A stretch of DNA of 46,316 nt from Gammaproteobacteria bacterium (GTDB lineage Bacteria > Pseudomonadota > Gammaproteobacteria > RBG-16-57-12): positions 1 through 46,316 of the forward strand of contig JAFLJP010000029.1 of NCBI GenBank assembly GCA_022712945.1, in the 5' to 3' direction. Of the stretch, positions 25,361-33,365 are shown in pieces. Both the position numbers and the translations under genes were made by a program. The notes beneath the pieces were generated by a model that did not search any database, was not told the origin of the DNA, and was given only the letters and a program-made list of their open reading frames with translations. Within the stretch, counting starts at the first letter, position 1. Each line of letters starts with the position of its first letter.

Positions 25361-25970
25361 AGCCTTGTATTCTTGTGGTTGTAGATCCAACAACTCGATT
25401 CACCATCTCAGTATCGATCTCAATCTGATATTTTGTTTCTATCTGCGATTTAAGATCATCAAACCCTACCGTTACCTGCTGCGCGGTATAACCCGCCCAA
25501 TCCATTAAAGGCCGCTCAACATCCTCAAGCGGCACCAATGCACCTAGTTTTTCGTGATACTGCAACCGCCCAAGAGCTGCTTTAACAACTGACTCGTCTG
25601 TCCGAGCCTTCGTTAACTCTGACTGCTGATCGCCACCACGGCCAGCAGCTTTATCTCGTAAATCGCGAATGTAAGCCGTACGAATATCTGCCAAAGATGA
25701 GGCTGTCCAGTCAATACCAAGCATCTTAAGGACATCACGCGCATTCCTCTCGGACATATCAAGATGATTGGCTACTTCGACTTGCGTTGGCGGTGCTTTA
25801 TCTGACATTTTTATGTGCTTTATGTACTTTTGAACAGAGCCAATAAGGTTGTATTTATCCTGACCAGTGCGAACCACAACCCCTGCATTAGCAAGACTTT
25901 TTAAGTCTTCCTTCGAAACATCCAAAACACGAGCAACAACATCACCAGACTGACTAAAACCATCACTCAT
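25269..25970 (-). CDS. Terminase small subunit (Nu1-like), 233 aa
   Basis: DNA-recognition subunit of the packaging terminase. The ATG at 25970 (MSDGFSQSG) is chosen because GAGAGG lies upstream; the frame extends 16 codons further. The N-terminus reads as a winged/helix-turn-helix domain (DVSKEDLKSLANAGVV, then a second HTH-like NHLDMSERNARDVLKMLG). The C-terminal half is helical and would bind TerL. It overlaps the methylase gene by 8 bp and TerL by about 90 bp. The assignment uses order plus the HTH pattern. Confidence 0.75.
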   Translation of the reverse strand: MSDGFSQSGDVVARVLDVSKEDLKSLANAGVVVRTGQDKYNLIGSVQKYIKHIKMSDKAPPTQVEVANHLDMSERNARDVLKMLGIDWTASSLADIRTAYIRDLRDKAAGRGGDQQSELTKARTDESVVKAALGRLQYHEKLGALVPLEDVERPLMDWAGYTAQQVTVGFDDLKSQIETKYQIEIDTEMVNRVVGSTTTRIQGYAKHISQDIVGSVDGVLAEDQGADSEVVRE

Positions 25971-27348
25971 CAGGCAGCCTCTCTGATGAGACCTCATCAA
26001 AAGACCGACCATCATCAAGCAATACCGCCTGCTTACCTGCGAAATTCTGCCAACGATTAACTATCACGTCACAGAAAATAGGATCGAGCTCAACAAGCCG
26101 GGCTTGGCGCTTTGATTGCTCTGCTGCAATTAACGTAGATCCACTACCACCAAATAGATCCAGCACTGTCCCACCGGGCGCGCAGCTATTCTTAATCATC
26201 CGAGAAACCAAATTCACAGGTTTCATCGTCGGATGCTCAATATTTCGCCTGGGCTTCGGCTCACGAATTACAGATGATGCAGCATCGACTTTTAACTGCT
26301 TAACAATCGCAACCAATTCATCGTGAGGTAAACACGATGGATCAACCTCATCATCAATCACCGTGGTTTTATTTCGATTCCCATACCAGCTATGGGCTGC
26401 ACCGGGCTTCCAGCCATAGAGTATCGGCTCATGCTGCCACTGATAGTCCTGCCGACCGAGAGTGAATTGATTTTTTACCCAGACCAAACACTGCTTAAGT
26501 GAGTAACCAGATTCAATCATCGCTTGTCGAAAATTACGCCCCTCACCATCCGCATGTGCAATATAAATTGGCCCACCATCTACCGTGTTTACATAAGCAG
26601 CCGAAAATACGTCATACAAAAACTTGTAGAACAATTCACCATCCATGTGGTCGTTCTTGATTTTCTTACCATTACTCGATTCATAGTTGACGTTGTACGG
26701 AGGATCAGTCCAAACCATGTCCACCAATTTATTATCAAGCACAGCAGCAACATCGGAAACTATTGTTGAGTCACCACAAATAAGACGGTGTTTACCCATT
26801 AACCAAATATCACCGCAACGGGATACAGGGTTAGATGGCGCCTCAGGGACATCATCAGGCTCAGTCAATCCAAGCGCCTCAGATACATCCAGCAGCGCTG
26901 ACAGCTCATCAGCATCGAAACCAAGAACATTAAGATCGTAATTAGATGCCTGAAGAAACGCCAGCTCTCGATTTAGAGCATCCTCATCCCACGAGGAACT
27001 CTGCGCGATACGATTATCCGCAATGACTAGCGCCCGCTTTTGGTTTTCATCAAGCCCATGCTTAACAACTACCGAAGCGGTGCCAAATGGTACATTGCGT
27101 ATCTCACGATCATCACCATAAAGCCGCGCGGCTGCCATGACCGCGCCGTGCCCAGCCAATATGGTGTATCTCTCATCAACAACAACAGGTCGAGTCCATC
27201 CGAATTCAACCATTGATGCCATTATTTGTGAAATTTGCTCATCACAATGCAAGCGGCTATTTGCCTCATGCGGCGATAACCTTGATATTACAGGGAACTC
27301 TATTTTCAGCGATTCGCTGGATATCGACTCATCTTTAAAACTAGACAC
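25963..27348 (-). CDS. ParB-domain / DNA methyltransferase fusion, 461 aa
   Basis: Phage orphan DNA-modification enzyme. The start is GTG at 27348 with GAGG 8 nt upstream. Residues 20-125 are a ParB/Spo0J-type N-terminal domain (SRLSPHEANSR, then WTRPVVVDERYTILAGHG and VIADNRIAQSS). Residues 175-455 are a class beta amino-methyltransferase: the catalytic motif DPPYNV at 215-220 precedes the AdoMet motif LDLFGGSGS near 396-404. It probably makes N6-adenine or N4-cytosine. It lies before the packaging genes. The fusion is common in phages. It may protect DNA from host restriction. Confidence 0.9.
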   Translation of the reverse strand: MSSFKDESISSESLKIEFPVISRLSPHEANSRLHCDEQISQIMASMVEFGWTRPVVVDERYTILAGHGAVMAAARLYGDDREIRNVPFGTASVVVKHGLDENQKRALVIADNRIAQSSSWDEDALNRELAFLQASNYDLNVLGFDADELSALLDVSEALGLTEPDDVPEAPSNPVSRCGDIWLMGKHRLICGDSTIVSDVAAVLDNKLVDMVWTDPPYNVNYESSNGKKIKNDHMDGELFYKFLYDVFSAAYVNTVDGGPIYIAHADGEGRNFRQAMIESGYSLKQCLVWVKNQFTLGRQDYQWQHEPILYGWKPGAAHSWYGNRNKTTVIDDEVDPSCLPHDELVAIVKQLKVDAASSVIREPKPRRNIEHPTMKPVNLVSRMIKNSCAPGGTVLDLFGGSGSTLIAAEQSKRQARLVELDPIFCDVIVNRWQNFAGKQAVLLDDGRSFDEVSSERLPDE

Positions 27349-27735
27349 TAGTGAGACCTCACAAAAATCATGATAGACTCATCCCGCTGTGTACACGGCA
27401 GGAGAGCCTTGCTTGTCTCACAGTGTTATTGCACTGTGATTTGAGGGTGGGCAAACAGTTACCGCTGCTTGCCCACCGCTCTTTTTCTCATAAAACACTA
27501 AACCATCAACCGGAACCGGAACCCCCTATAGCCCCACAAATCTGCAAAAAAACCGGGGCTTAAACTACTCGTACACAGCGGTTGCCTAGGAAGGACCCAA
27601 AAAAATAAAATGCTGCATCAATTCGAATCATCACATCATCATTGCCTCTTAAATATTTGCCGAGCGCAAACGCAAAAGCCCCAGCTGTTAGGCCAGGGCT
27701 TCGGTTGTCATAACTTTGTTGAGTATGCCATCAAA
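27349..27735 (-). other. Structured non-coding gap; possible cos site or antitermination region
   Basis: 387 bp without a gene between the Q-like gene and the packaging genes. It holds several inverted repeats: CCGCTGTGTAC (27384-27394) with GTACACAGCGG (27571-27581) as outer arms, a perfect stem TCACAGTG/CACTGTGA with a TTATTG loop (27418-27439), GGTGGGCAA/TTGCCCACC (27446-27477) with T5 on the plus side, and AGCCCC/GGGGCT (27530-27560). The place upstream of terS is where lambda-class phages have cos and where a Q-dependent late promoter would act. The function is not determinable here. Confidence 0.5.
27673..27702 (-). terminator. Terminator after Q-like gene
   Basis: On the minus strand AGCCCTGGC pairs with GCTGGGGCT (one internal mismatch) around a short loop, followed by TTTTGCGTTT. 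It lies about 35 bp downstream of the Q-like stop, between early and late genes. Confidence 0.55.
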
Positions 27736-28125
27736 CTACGCCGCTCTCTGCGCAGTGTCAACAGTTTTTTTCAGCGTTGTGCCTGCTAACAGCCATATCA
27801 ATTCAACTTTCAAAGAATAAAAAGCGCGCTCTTTTATTCCCAATATCTTGATTATCTTACTGTTATTCATCTTAAGAACATATTCACATTTTGCCAGATT
27901 AAACAGCAACATCGATTTATCATCACCAAACTTTTGCAACTGCAATAGCGCGCGCTCAACGTCTTGTGCTTTTCTTTCATCAACAGGCACTGACCCGGAT
28001 GTGATTGACGAACAGCCCAAACTTAACTTAAAACCAAGCCCAGAGGCACTGCCTTGCCTCATGTACGCACCCCAATTTATTAAAAGGTATTCACCCACAC
28101 TCTTCAAATCGACAACATTAGACAT
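27736..28125 (-). CDS. Antitermination protein Q-like, 129 aa
   Basis: Probable late-gene activator. The sequence LLINWGAYMRQG, then GLGFKLSLG and a C-terminal region with a sigma-like HTH (LKMNNSKIIKILGIKERAFYSLK, split here) matches the general layout of the small antitermination protein Q family: an early WG...GF motif, a middle helix, and an HTH-like end. It is the last gene of the leftward early operon and precedes the structured gap and late genes, exactly where Q lies in lambdoid phages. ATG at 28125 follows GAGG. The family is moderately sure. Confidence 0.62.
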   Translation of the reverse strand: MSNVVDLKSVGEYLLINWGAYMRQGSASGLGFKLSLGCSSITSGSVPVDERKAQDVERALLQLQKFGDDKSMLLFNLAKCEYVLKMNNSKIIKILGIKERAFYSLKVELIWLLAGTTLKKTVDTAQRAA

Positions 28126-28192
28126 AAAAACCTCACAAATAATTAATAGTTGGTTTATTGCCCTGATTAAAAAATAAGCATTATTATTATTA

Positions 28193-29050
28193 TTATGTTT
28201 GTTGTCTTCTATTCTGTTCTGTTGCCGACCTTACTCTAGCCGAAAAATCATATGTTGATTCACCAGGCCGTGGCTGTAGCCCTATTGACTCACCAACTGC
28301 TAGTGCATTGAACCCACCACGCTCTGTATTAGCCCATTTTTTGACAACACGCGCATTGTGAGCAAACGCAGTCGCTAAACAGCACAGCCAACCGTGCTCA
28401 TTGCGCTGTGACGACCTAGCAGACCAAAACCCCACAAACTCCTTAATTACCGCCTGATAACGACCATCGTCGATTCCTGAAGCACTTATTCCTACGGTCT
28501 CTTTGCAAACGCTGTTGACCGCCTGGCGATCGGGATTCCATTCGTTATGCATAGAAAACTGTAGAGAGTTAAACGGTAACTCCGGAGGTGGGGTGCTGCT
28601 CTTGTTTTTTACTGCCAAATTTTTATCGACAACTAACTCATTTTTAACGGTTTTAACGGTTTTAACGTGAGGTCGTTCAGAGGGCGCTGCTCCACTGGAC
28701 AATAAAAATTGTTGACATTTATCATAAACAGATAAAACGCATTTAAATAACAGCCCCCTACTAGGCACCTTAATCCAATTGATTAGGCCAGCTTCAACCA
28801 GCTCGCTTAGCCTACATTTAAGCGCCGAACGAGACCAAACTCTATCTCGTATATGAGATCCAACAGGTGGCGCATATTCACTCATTACCTCACGCAATGC
28901 TTGATAACAAAATCGAGTTTTTCGACCGACATATCCCGTTTTAAAGCACATTCTTGGTCGGATGCCGCACATATAAAGCTTAACCGCTTCCGGACTACAG
29001 CCATGTAGTGCATCAATCTCATCTTCAGTAAATTTTATTGCAGATCCCAC
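28193..29050 (-). CDS. Phage replication protein (DnaT/O-like), 285 aa
   Basis: Helicase-loading or origin-binding protein, judged from position and domains. The N-terminal region (residues 10-90) is a winged-helix pattern (KFTEDEIDALHG, SRSALKCRLSELVEAG). The C-terminal part (YQAVIKEFVGFWSAR, HGWLCCLATAFAHNARV) resembles the DnaT single-strand-binding domain of phage replication proteins. The middle contains a low-complexity lysine/proline linker. It starts with GTG at 29050 with GGAGGTGA. It lies downstream of the DnaB gene and a 141-aa gene, completing the replication module. Confidence 0.65.
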   Translation of the reverse strand: MGSAIKFTEDEIDALHGCSPEAVKLYMCGIRPRMCFKTGYVGRKTRFCYQALREVMSEYAPPVGSHIRDRVWSRSALKCRLSELVEAGLINWIKVPSRGLLFKCVLSVYDKCQQFLLSSGAAPSERPHVKTVKTVKNELVVDKNLAVKNKSSTPPPELPFNSLQFSMHNEWNPDRQAVNSVCKETVGISASGIDDGRYQAVIKEFVGFWSARSSQRNEHGWLCCLATAFAHNARVVKKWANTERGGFNALAVGESIGLQPRPGESTYDFSARVRSATEQNRRQQT

Positions 29051-29460
29051 AACTCACCTCCCAAAACCTCATATTTTTTTTCAGACAGATATTTAATGCG
29101 TATTTTGATCACATCTTTAATGCAATCGAAATGTTTTTCAGGCTCAATATCATTAAATTGAGCCCATTGATTAACCGCGATAACTACCCGCCTTTTAAGA
29201 TCATCTTTTTCTATATCAGATAAAACTTTTAACCAATTTTCAGCTTTAGCGCCAAAATTTTCATATATTGCCTCACCAATTAAATGATTAAAATCACCAA
29301 CAAAATCAGAAAAACGAAAATCACATTGTTGCGCCCGATAAAAACAGCGTACGTCTCCAATATTGGCACCTGACATCACATCATCAGCCACCTCCTCTGC
29401 ATTTAAAAAACCAAACACATCACCATCAGAGCTATACACATAATGCCCTTCATCCGCCAT
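29035..29460 (-). CDS. Hypothetical early protein, 141 aa
   Basis: ATG at 29460 is chosen because GGGGAT lies upstream; the frame extends 9 codons into the DnaB gene. Acidic soluble protein (MADEGHYVYSSDGDVFG, then MSGANIGDVRCFYR, and CDFRFSDFVGDFN). No domain is recognised. It overlaps the replication protein start by 16 bp and the DnaB stop by 11 bp, so it is translationally coupled. It may be a replication accessory. Confidence 0.6.
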   Translation of the reverse strand: MADEGHYVYSSDGDVFGFLNAEEVADDVMSGANIGDVRCFYRAQQCDFRFSDFVGDFNHLIGEAIYENFGAKAENWLKVLSDIEKDDLKRRVVIAVNQWAQFNDIEPEKHFDCIKDVIKIRIKYLSEKKYEVLGGELWDLQ

Positions 29461-30829
29461 AGTCATCCCCATGCGAGTAGTTGCCAAACCGGGTAAATTT
29501 ACCCTGCCACGTTAGCCTCACGGAGCCAATCGGCCCGTTACGCTGCTTACCAATAATAATTTCTGCCGTACCTTTATCAGAGCTGTCCGGGTTATAAACC
29601 TCGTCCCGATACACATGCAATATGACATCCGCGTCTTGCTCAATACCGCCGCAATCTTTCAAATCAGAATTCACCGGCCTTTTATTGGGCCTTTTTTCAA
29701 CCTCACGATTTAATTGACTTAACGCCACCACCGGCACATCCAGCTCCATCGCCAGCATTTTTAACCCTCGACTCACATCAGATAACTGAGTTGATCGGTT
29801 TTCATTTGCCGATGAATGCCCCGCACTCATCAGCTGCAAATAATCAATTACAATTAACCCCAAGCCGCCGGTTGATCGATGCAAGCGCCGCGCAGCCGCC
29901 CTCACATCAGAAACACCCATTCCAGGGCGTTGATCAACGAATATAGAAGCGGATTGCAACTTCGCAACCGCACCGGTTAAACGCGGCCAATCCTCATCAT
30001 CCAAATTGCCAGAGCGAAGTTTTCCTTGATCAATTCTGCCCAAAGAACCTAGCATCCGCATCATTAACTGACTGCCTTTCATTTCCATGGAAAAAACAGC
30101 TGCTGGCAGCGACTTAACACATGCCACATGCTCAACCATATTCATCGCCAGAGAGGTTTTTCCCATCGATGGCCTACCGGAAATAACGATAAAATCAGAG
30201 CGCTGCAATCCAGACAACTGCACATCCAAATCTGCAAACCCGCACTCAATTCCCGTAATCGCGGAATCACTGTTGTACAGCTCATCAATCCGATCAACCG
30301 CCTGAGTTAACAGATCATTTACGTTTAAAAATTGCCCACTCTGCCGATCATTGGCGATCGACAACAACGCCGCCTCAGCACTATCTAGCAATACCGCCGC
30401 TTTAACATTGCCACCATCATAAACATCCCGCTGAATACCTTGCGTACAACTCAGCAATTGTCTTTTTATTGATGCATCCCGCACCACTCTGGCATAATAA
30501 AACGCATTTTTAGCCGTTGGCGTATTACGCGCAAACCTGCCTAAAACTTGAAATCCTCCAATTTGCCGCAACGAACCAGACTGCTTCATCGCATCGCTCA
30601 ACAGCATCAAATCCACTCGACTTTCCGCTATGAACAGCTCCTCGATCGCCTCAAAAACCAGCCGCTGATCCTGCCCATAAAAATCATCTGCCGAAACCAA
30701 CTCCCGCACATCATCCCAAACAGAGTTGTCCAACATTAACCCGCCAACAACGCACGATTCAGCATCCAGCGAGTGCGGTGGCACCGGTAACGACTCACCG
30801 CAATAGGGAGCAGGGCCAACATCACTCAC
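29450..30829 (-). CDS. Replicative DNA helicase, DnaB family, 459 aa
   Basis: Hexameric replication-fork helicase. I chose the GTG at 30829 because it overlaps the previous stop (GTGA) and GGGGTG precedes it; the frame extends two codons further to a TTG. Domains: DnaB N-terminal domain (PHSLDAESCVVGGLMLD), then a linker, then the RecA-like C-terminal domain with Walker A SGRPSMGKTS (about 218-226) and Walker B (LIVIDYLQLMS), followed by LSQLNREVEKR, the usual arginine finger region. The length is the family's usual. It is a self-encoded helicase, so the phage can bypass host DnaB. Confidence 0.95.
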   Translation of the reverse strand: MSDVGPAPYCGESLPVPPHSLDAESCVVGGLMLDNSVWDDVRELVSADDFYGQDQRLVFEAIEELFIAESRVDLMLLSDAMKQSGSLRQIGGFQVLGRFARNTPTAKNAFYYARVVRDASIKRQLLSCTQGIQRDVYDGGNVKAAVLLDSAEAALLSIANDRQSGQFLNVNDLLTQAVDRIDELYNSDSAITGIECGFADLDVQLSGLQRSDFIVISGRPSMGKTSLAMNMVEHVACVKSLPAAVFSMEMKGSQLMMRMLGSLGRIDQGKLRSGNLDDEDWPRLTGAVAKLQSASIFVDQRPGMGVSDVRAAARRLHRSTGGLGLIVIDYLQLMSAGHSSANENRSTQLSDVSRGLKMLAMELDVPVVALSQLNREVEKRPNKRPVNSDLKDCGGIEQDADVILHVYRDEVYNPDSSDKGTAEIIIGKQRNGPIGSVRLTWQGKFTRFGNYSHGDDYGG

Positions 30830-31092
30830 AGCCAATCACCCCGGGCAGTAACCAGGCGATTACCGAAATCAGACAAATCATATACCCGAATTTTTGACAA
30901 ATACCCCACCAATACAAACCCACGATCCCGCATATTGGATAAAAATTTTGACGCCATAATCTCTAACCGCCGTTCCTCGCCATTCCAATCCGGCCAAAAA
31001 TTTCGGCCAAAATCAATGGCCGTTATACGATGAGACCGACCCAGCAGCATCAGCCCCTCAATCTGCCGATCCGTTAATGGCCTAGCTCCCAT
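30826..31092 (-). CDS. Small winged-helix-like protein, 88 aa
   Basis: MGARPLTDRQIEGLMLLG, then an amphipathic region (RSHRITAIDFGRNFWP) and a C-terminal beta pair (FVLVGYLSKIRVYDL) suggest a winged helix. ATG at 31092 is chosen as it starts within the previous gene's last codons. No family is recognised. It overlaps the DnaB start by 4 bp, so it belongs to the early leftward operon. A transcription regulator is possible. Confidence 0.5.
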   Translation of the reverse strand: MGARPLTDRQIEGLMLLGRSHRITAIDFGRNFWPDWNGEERRLEIMASKFLSNMRDRGFVLVGYLSKIRVYDLSDFGNRLVTARGDWL

Positions 31093-31282
31093 GACCAACC
31101 GCTATCACTGCACGCTGATAACAATCGGAGCAGGTATTAAACCCTTCCGCTCGACGATCATTAACTTCACCACAACCGCATATATTTGGCCCCGGCAACT
31201 TATGCTCACCAGACCGCGCTGCGGAAATTTGCGTACTCAAAACTAAATTAGCATGCTGTTGCGCATAATCACACATATCCAT
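31082..31282 (-). CDS. Small TraR/DksA-type zinc-finger protein, 66 aa
   Basis: The C-terminal half holds a four-Cys zinc finger, ICGCGEV...NTCSDCYQR, with the arrangement CxC...CxxC and the arginine-rich middle (NDRRAEGF) typical of TraR/DksA finger proteins in phages. The helical N-terminus (DYAQQHANLVLSTQISAAR) is short. These proteins bind RNA polymerase and alter transcription. It lies in the early leftward operon. Confidence in the zinc finger is good; in the TraR role it is moderate. Confidence 0.55.
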   Translation of the reverse strand: MDMCDYAQQHANLVLSTQISAARSGEHKLPGPNICGCGEVNDRRAEGFNTCSDCYQRAVIAVGHGS

Positions 31283-31285
31283 ATA

Positions 31286-31474
31286 TCACCTCGGTTGATT
31301 CATATTAATATCTCGACCACCACGACTGGCTTCAATTGCCCGCACCGCCCGCGACGCCTCAATCAACTTATCCGCCGCATGCAATACCAGGCACCGGTAA
31401 CAAACCGCACCACTGCCATCCACCGGGCCATCGCACTGCAAACAACCCGGCATATAAAAAACCACCGGCATCAT
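31286..31474 (-). CDS. Small zinc-binding protein, 62 aa
   Basis: Four Cys in a CxxC...CxxC pattern (GCLQCDGP, VCYRCLVL) near the N-terminus, then a helical tail (AADKLIEASRAVRAIEASRG). No family is recognised. The start overlaps the stop of the CII-like gene (ATGA-type), so the two are coupled. Small phage proteins of this type are often transcription modulators. This is inference. Confidence 0.5.
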   Translation of the reverse strand: MMPVVFYMPGCLQCDGPVDGSGAVCYRCLVLHAADKLIEASRAVRAIEASRGGRDINMNQPR

Positions 31475-31932
31475 CGCCCAACATCCAGCGTGTTTTCCAA
31501 AATATCCAACTGCCGTCGGGCTTCTTGGATTTCCCGTCGTATTTTTGCCTTTTGGTGATCACTGATAGGGCTATCAACAGCCCCGCCACTCATCACAGAC
31601 AAATACATAGCACCAATGTCAGCATGCTCATCATTCGCCGCCAAAATAGCTGTTACCAAATTAGGCTCAACCTGATCCGTTTTAGAGACAAATTTGCCAC
31701 CCAAAATACGGCACATTACATCCAACGACGACGTATCACTACTCTGATTGAGCAGCCGGATATACTCCAAAATATTAGGCGAACGGCCCTCATCACTCGG
31801 CAGCAATTTGGCGATTAATGTCTGCTCTCTAATGATTAAATCCCGTGCCAAACCTGATATGCCGCCAGCGTAATTGAGCCCCGTCATATGCAACGAGTTA
31901 AAAAAATCCTCAATACCTGGCAGCCTACTCAT
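31471..31932 (-). CDS. CII-like phage regulatory protein (CP76 family), 153 aa
   Basis: Activator of the lysogeny pathway, by family. ATG at 31932 (MSRLPGIEDF) is chosen because GAGG lies 9 nt upstream; the frame reads further up to 31983. The core GGISGLARDL, LIAKLLPSDEG, then NILEYIRLLNQSSDT, and MCRILGGKFVS follow the phage regulatory protein CII (CP76) pattern, in which an HTH-like unit precedes the hydrophobic ILGG motif. The end is a helical oligomerisation tail. It is the first gene after cro in the leftward operon, where lambda has cII. Confidence 0.72.
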   Translation of the reverse strand: MSRLPGIEDFFNSLHMTGLNYAGGISGLARDLIIREQTLIAKLLPSDEGRSPNILEYIRLLNQSSDTSSLDVMCRILGGKFVSKTDQVEPNLVTAILAANDEHADIGAMYLSVMSGGAVDSPISDHQKAKIRREIQEARRQLDILENTLDVGR

Positions 31933-32004
31933 GTGATAAACCCTCGCATTTAACCGCGCATAAACGAATATAAACTGACACAATCAACCACAGCATCAGC
32001 ATGA

Positions 32005-32043
32005 AAAATAAAAAATGGCTGGCCCACAGGGCGGAACCAGCCA
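32005..32043 (-). terminator. Terminator after cro-like gene
   Basis: On the minus strand TGGCTGG pairs with CCAGCCA around a GC-rich loop, followed by TTTTTTATTTTT. It lies 50 bp downstream of cro, where lambda has tR1, and would need antitermination to express the early genes. Confidence 0.7.
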
Positions 32044-32092
32044 GCCCGCAAAATCGCGGAGTGGGACCTAGGAGAGGCCATGAAAAAACAAA

Positions 32093-32305
32093 TTAAGCGG
32101 CATTTTGCTGGGCAATATCGTCTGAATATTGCTGATAACCATCGCAGCCCCACCGACCAGACCGGACAGCAGCACCAATAACTTTTAGCTCAAGGTCATT
32201 TGTTAGCTCATCCGGCCAGTTAGTAATAGCCTGCCTGGATACACGCATAGCGTCAGCTAGCCTCACATTTGACCCAAAAAAATAAACTGCATTAGATTTC
32301 GTCAT
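32093..32305 (-). CDS. Cro-like repressor, 70 aa
   Basis: Small DNA-binding regulator that opposes the CI-like gene. It has the Cro layout: YFFGSNVRLADAMRVSRQAI is a helix-turn-helix (about residues 8-30), followed by TNWPDELTN and a C-terminal extension. It resembles the P22-type Cro. It reads leftward from the operator region and begins the early leftward operon. The ATG is 72 bp from the CI-like start. Confidence 0.82.
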   Translation of the reverse strand: MTKSNAVYFFGSNVRLADAMRVSRQAITNWPDELTNDLELKVIGAAVRSGRWGCDGYQQYSDDIAQQNAA

Positions 32306-32383
32306 GACGCAAAGTAAATCATGGTTGACTCATCAATGTCAAACACAAATTACAGCCAGTAAAGTATTATTGACAAATGACAA
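32301..32383. promoter_or_regulatory. Immunity operator/promoter region between cro and cI
   Basis: The 71-bp gap contains TGAC half-sites: GTCATGAC (32301-32308), an 18-bp inverted repeat TTGAC-N8-GTCAA (32325-32342), and TTGACAAATGACA (32370-32382). On the minus strand a TTGTCA/TTGACA -35-like element is available for cro. These are candidate operators for the two repressors. Exact promoter positions are not certain. Confidence 0.6.
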
Positions 32384-32811
32384 TTGAATTACGCATAAAA
32401 CAGATTAGAAAAGACCTAGGACTTACCCAGACAGACCTTGGCAACATAGCCAGCGTCAGCAAACAGGCAGTGTCATCGTGGGAAAGAGGCGTGTCAGAAC
32501 CCGAGCGCGATGCCGTTTTGAAAATACAACAAAAATTGCATATAAATCCAAACTGGATACTTGGCACATCGAATCAAAAATTATTAAACCCAGGAAAGGT
32601 CAACGAAGAACCAGCAGAATACAAATCACACCCATCTAGCAAAACAATGCAAGCGGCAAAACTTTTAAGCAAACTCCCAAACAGAGAGCAGGATGAGCTA
32701 ATCAACTATATCAAAACAAGATGCCAAATAATCCACGCCAACCAATTAAGCGACCAACTGGCCGCCAATTTTATTGCAGAATCAAGCGATCAAAAAAACC
32801 AGACTAAATAA
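32377..32811 (+). CDS. CI-like repressor, HTH_XRE, no peptidase domain, 144 aa
   Basis: Prophage repressor. The N-terminal XRE helix-turn-helix (RIKQIRKDLGLTQTDLG, SVSKQAVSSWERGVSEPE) is clear, with NPNWILGTS next, a typical end of this domain. The C-terminal part is a short helical dimerisation region (NREQDELINYIKT). The LexA-like peptidase domain is missing: the protein is only 144 residues. Induction must therefore differ from RecA-stimulated self-cleavage. It reads rightward from the operators shared with cro. Confidence 0.85.
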   Translation: MTIELRIKQIRKDLGLTQTDLGNIASVSKQAVSSWERGVSEPERDAVLKIQQKLHINPNWILGTSNQKLLNPGKVNEEPAEYKSHPSSKTMQAAKLLSKLPNREQDELINYIKTRCQIIHANQLSDQLAANFIAESSDQKNQTK

Positions 32812-32962
32812 ATGTAGGAAAATAACTACAACATAATAAGCAAAAACTGACACCCAATAAACTATTAAAAAATATAGTATTAGCACAGGTGTCGCCCCAA
32901 ACCGCAACACCGAACCATGTGCCCCTATCTGCAAAAAAAGCAACAAATCACTGGATAGACAC

Positions 32963-33148
32963 ATGACTATTACCAACATCCGCACAAAACAAAACAAAAC
33001 CCCCGCCACATACTCTGCAGTTGCTCAATATTGCCATCAACACGGCGTGACCGATGAGACGACCATCTTTATGACACATCAAAAAATTAACAGTATTTTA
33101 CAAACAGGCAGTGGCGAAAAAGACAGAAATATCCTACAATTTAAATAA
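32963..33148 (+). CDS. Small hypothetical protein, 61 aa
   Basis: Hydrophilic small protein with no recognised domain (TYSAVAQYCHQHGVTDET). It lies between the repressor and the ANTAR gene on the same strand. Only weak ribosome site is seen. Since both flanking genes on this strand look real, this one may be real too. A regulator or ANTAR partner role is possible but not shown. Confidence 0.4.
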   Translation: MTITNIRTKQNKTPATYSAVAQYCHQHGVTDETTIFMTHQKINSILQTGSGEKDRNILQFK

Positions 33149-33185
33149 CCACACCAAAATAGTGGGACATTAAAAGGAACACCCC

Positions 33186-33362
33186 ATGCCACATCAAGAC
33201 CCAATAACCAACAAAGCTGTCGGTATCATCATGTCAAAAAGGCAAATGGCCGATACCGAAGCATTTAACACCCTCAGAATGGCCGCCAGATCAATGAATA
33301 CATCAATACAAGACGCTGCCAACATCGTTGTGACAGCGGAAAATATTACAAACAGCAAATAA
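33186..33362 (+). CDS. Stand-alone ANTAR RNA-binding protein, 58 aa
   Basis: The whole protein is one ANTAR domain: NKAVGIIMSKRQMADTEAF, then NTLRMAARSMNTSIQDAAN and IVVTAE match the family signature (A.G.IM..R....A...LR..A......I.D.A..IV). ANTAR domains bind paired hexaloop RNA hairpins and prevent termination. Normally they are attached to a GAF or receiver domain; here the sensor is absent. AAAAGGA lies upstream of the ATG. It sits just after the repressor on the rightward strand, followed by the leftward lipoprotein. It could act as an antiterminator for phage operons. The short size makes it easy to miss. Confidence 0.75.
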   Translation: MPHQDPITNKAVGIIMSKRQMADTEAFNTLRMAARSMNTSIQDAANIVVTAENITNSK

Positions 33363-33365
33363 CTG

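Noticed and set aside
27418..27439. Perfect hairpin with a six-base loop, considered as an ANTAR target.
   Set aside because: The loop (TTATTG, or CAATAA on the other strand) lacks A at position 1 with G at position 4, and the second hairpin has a 14-base loop.
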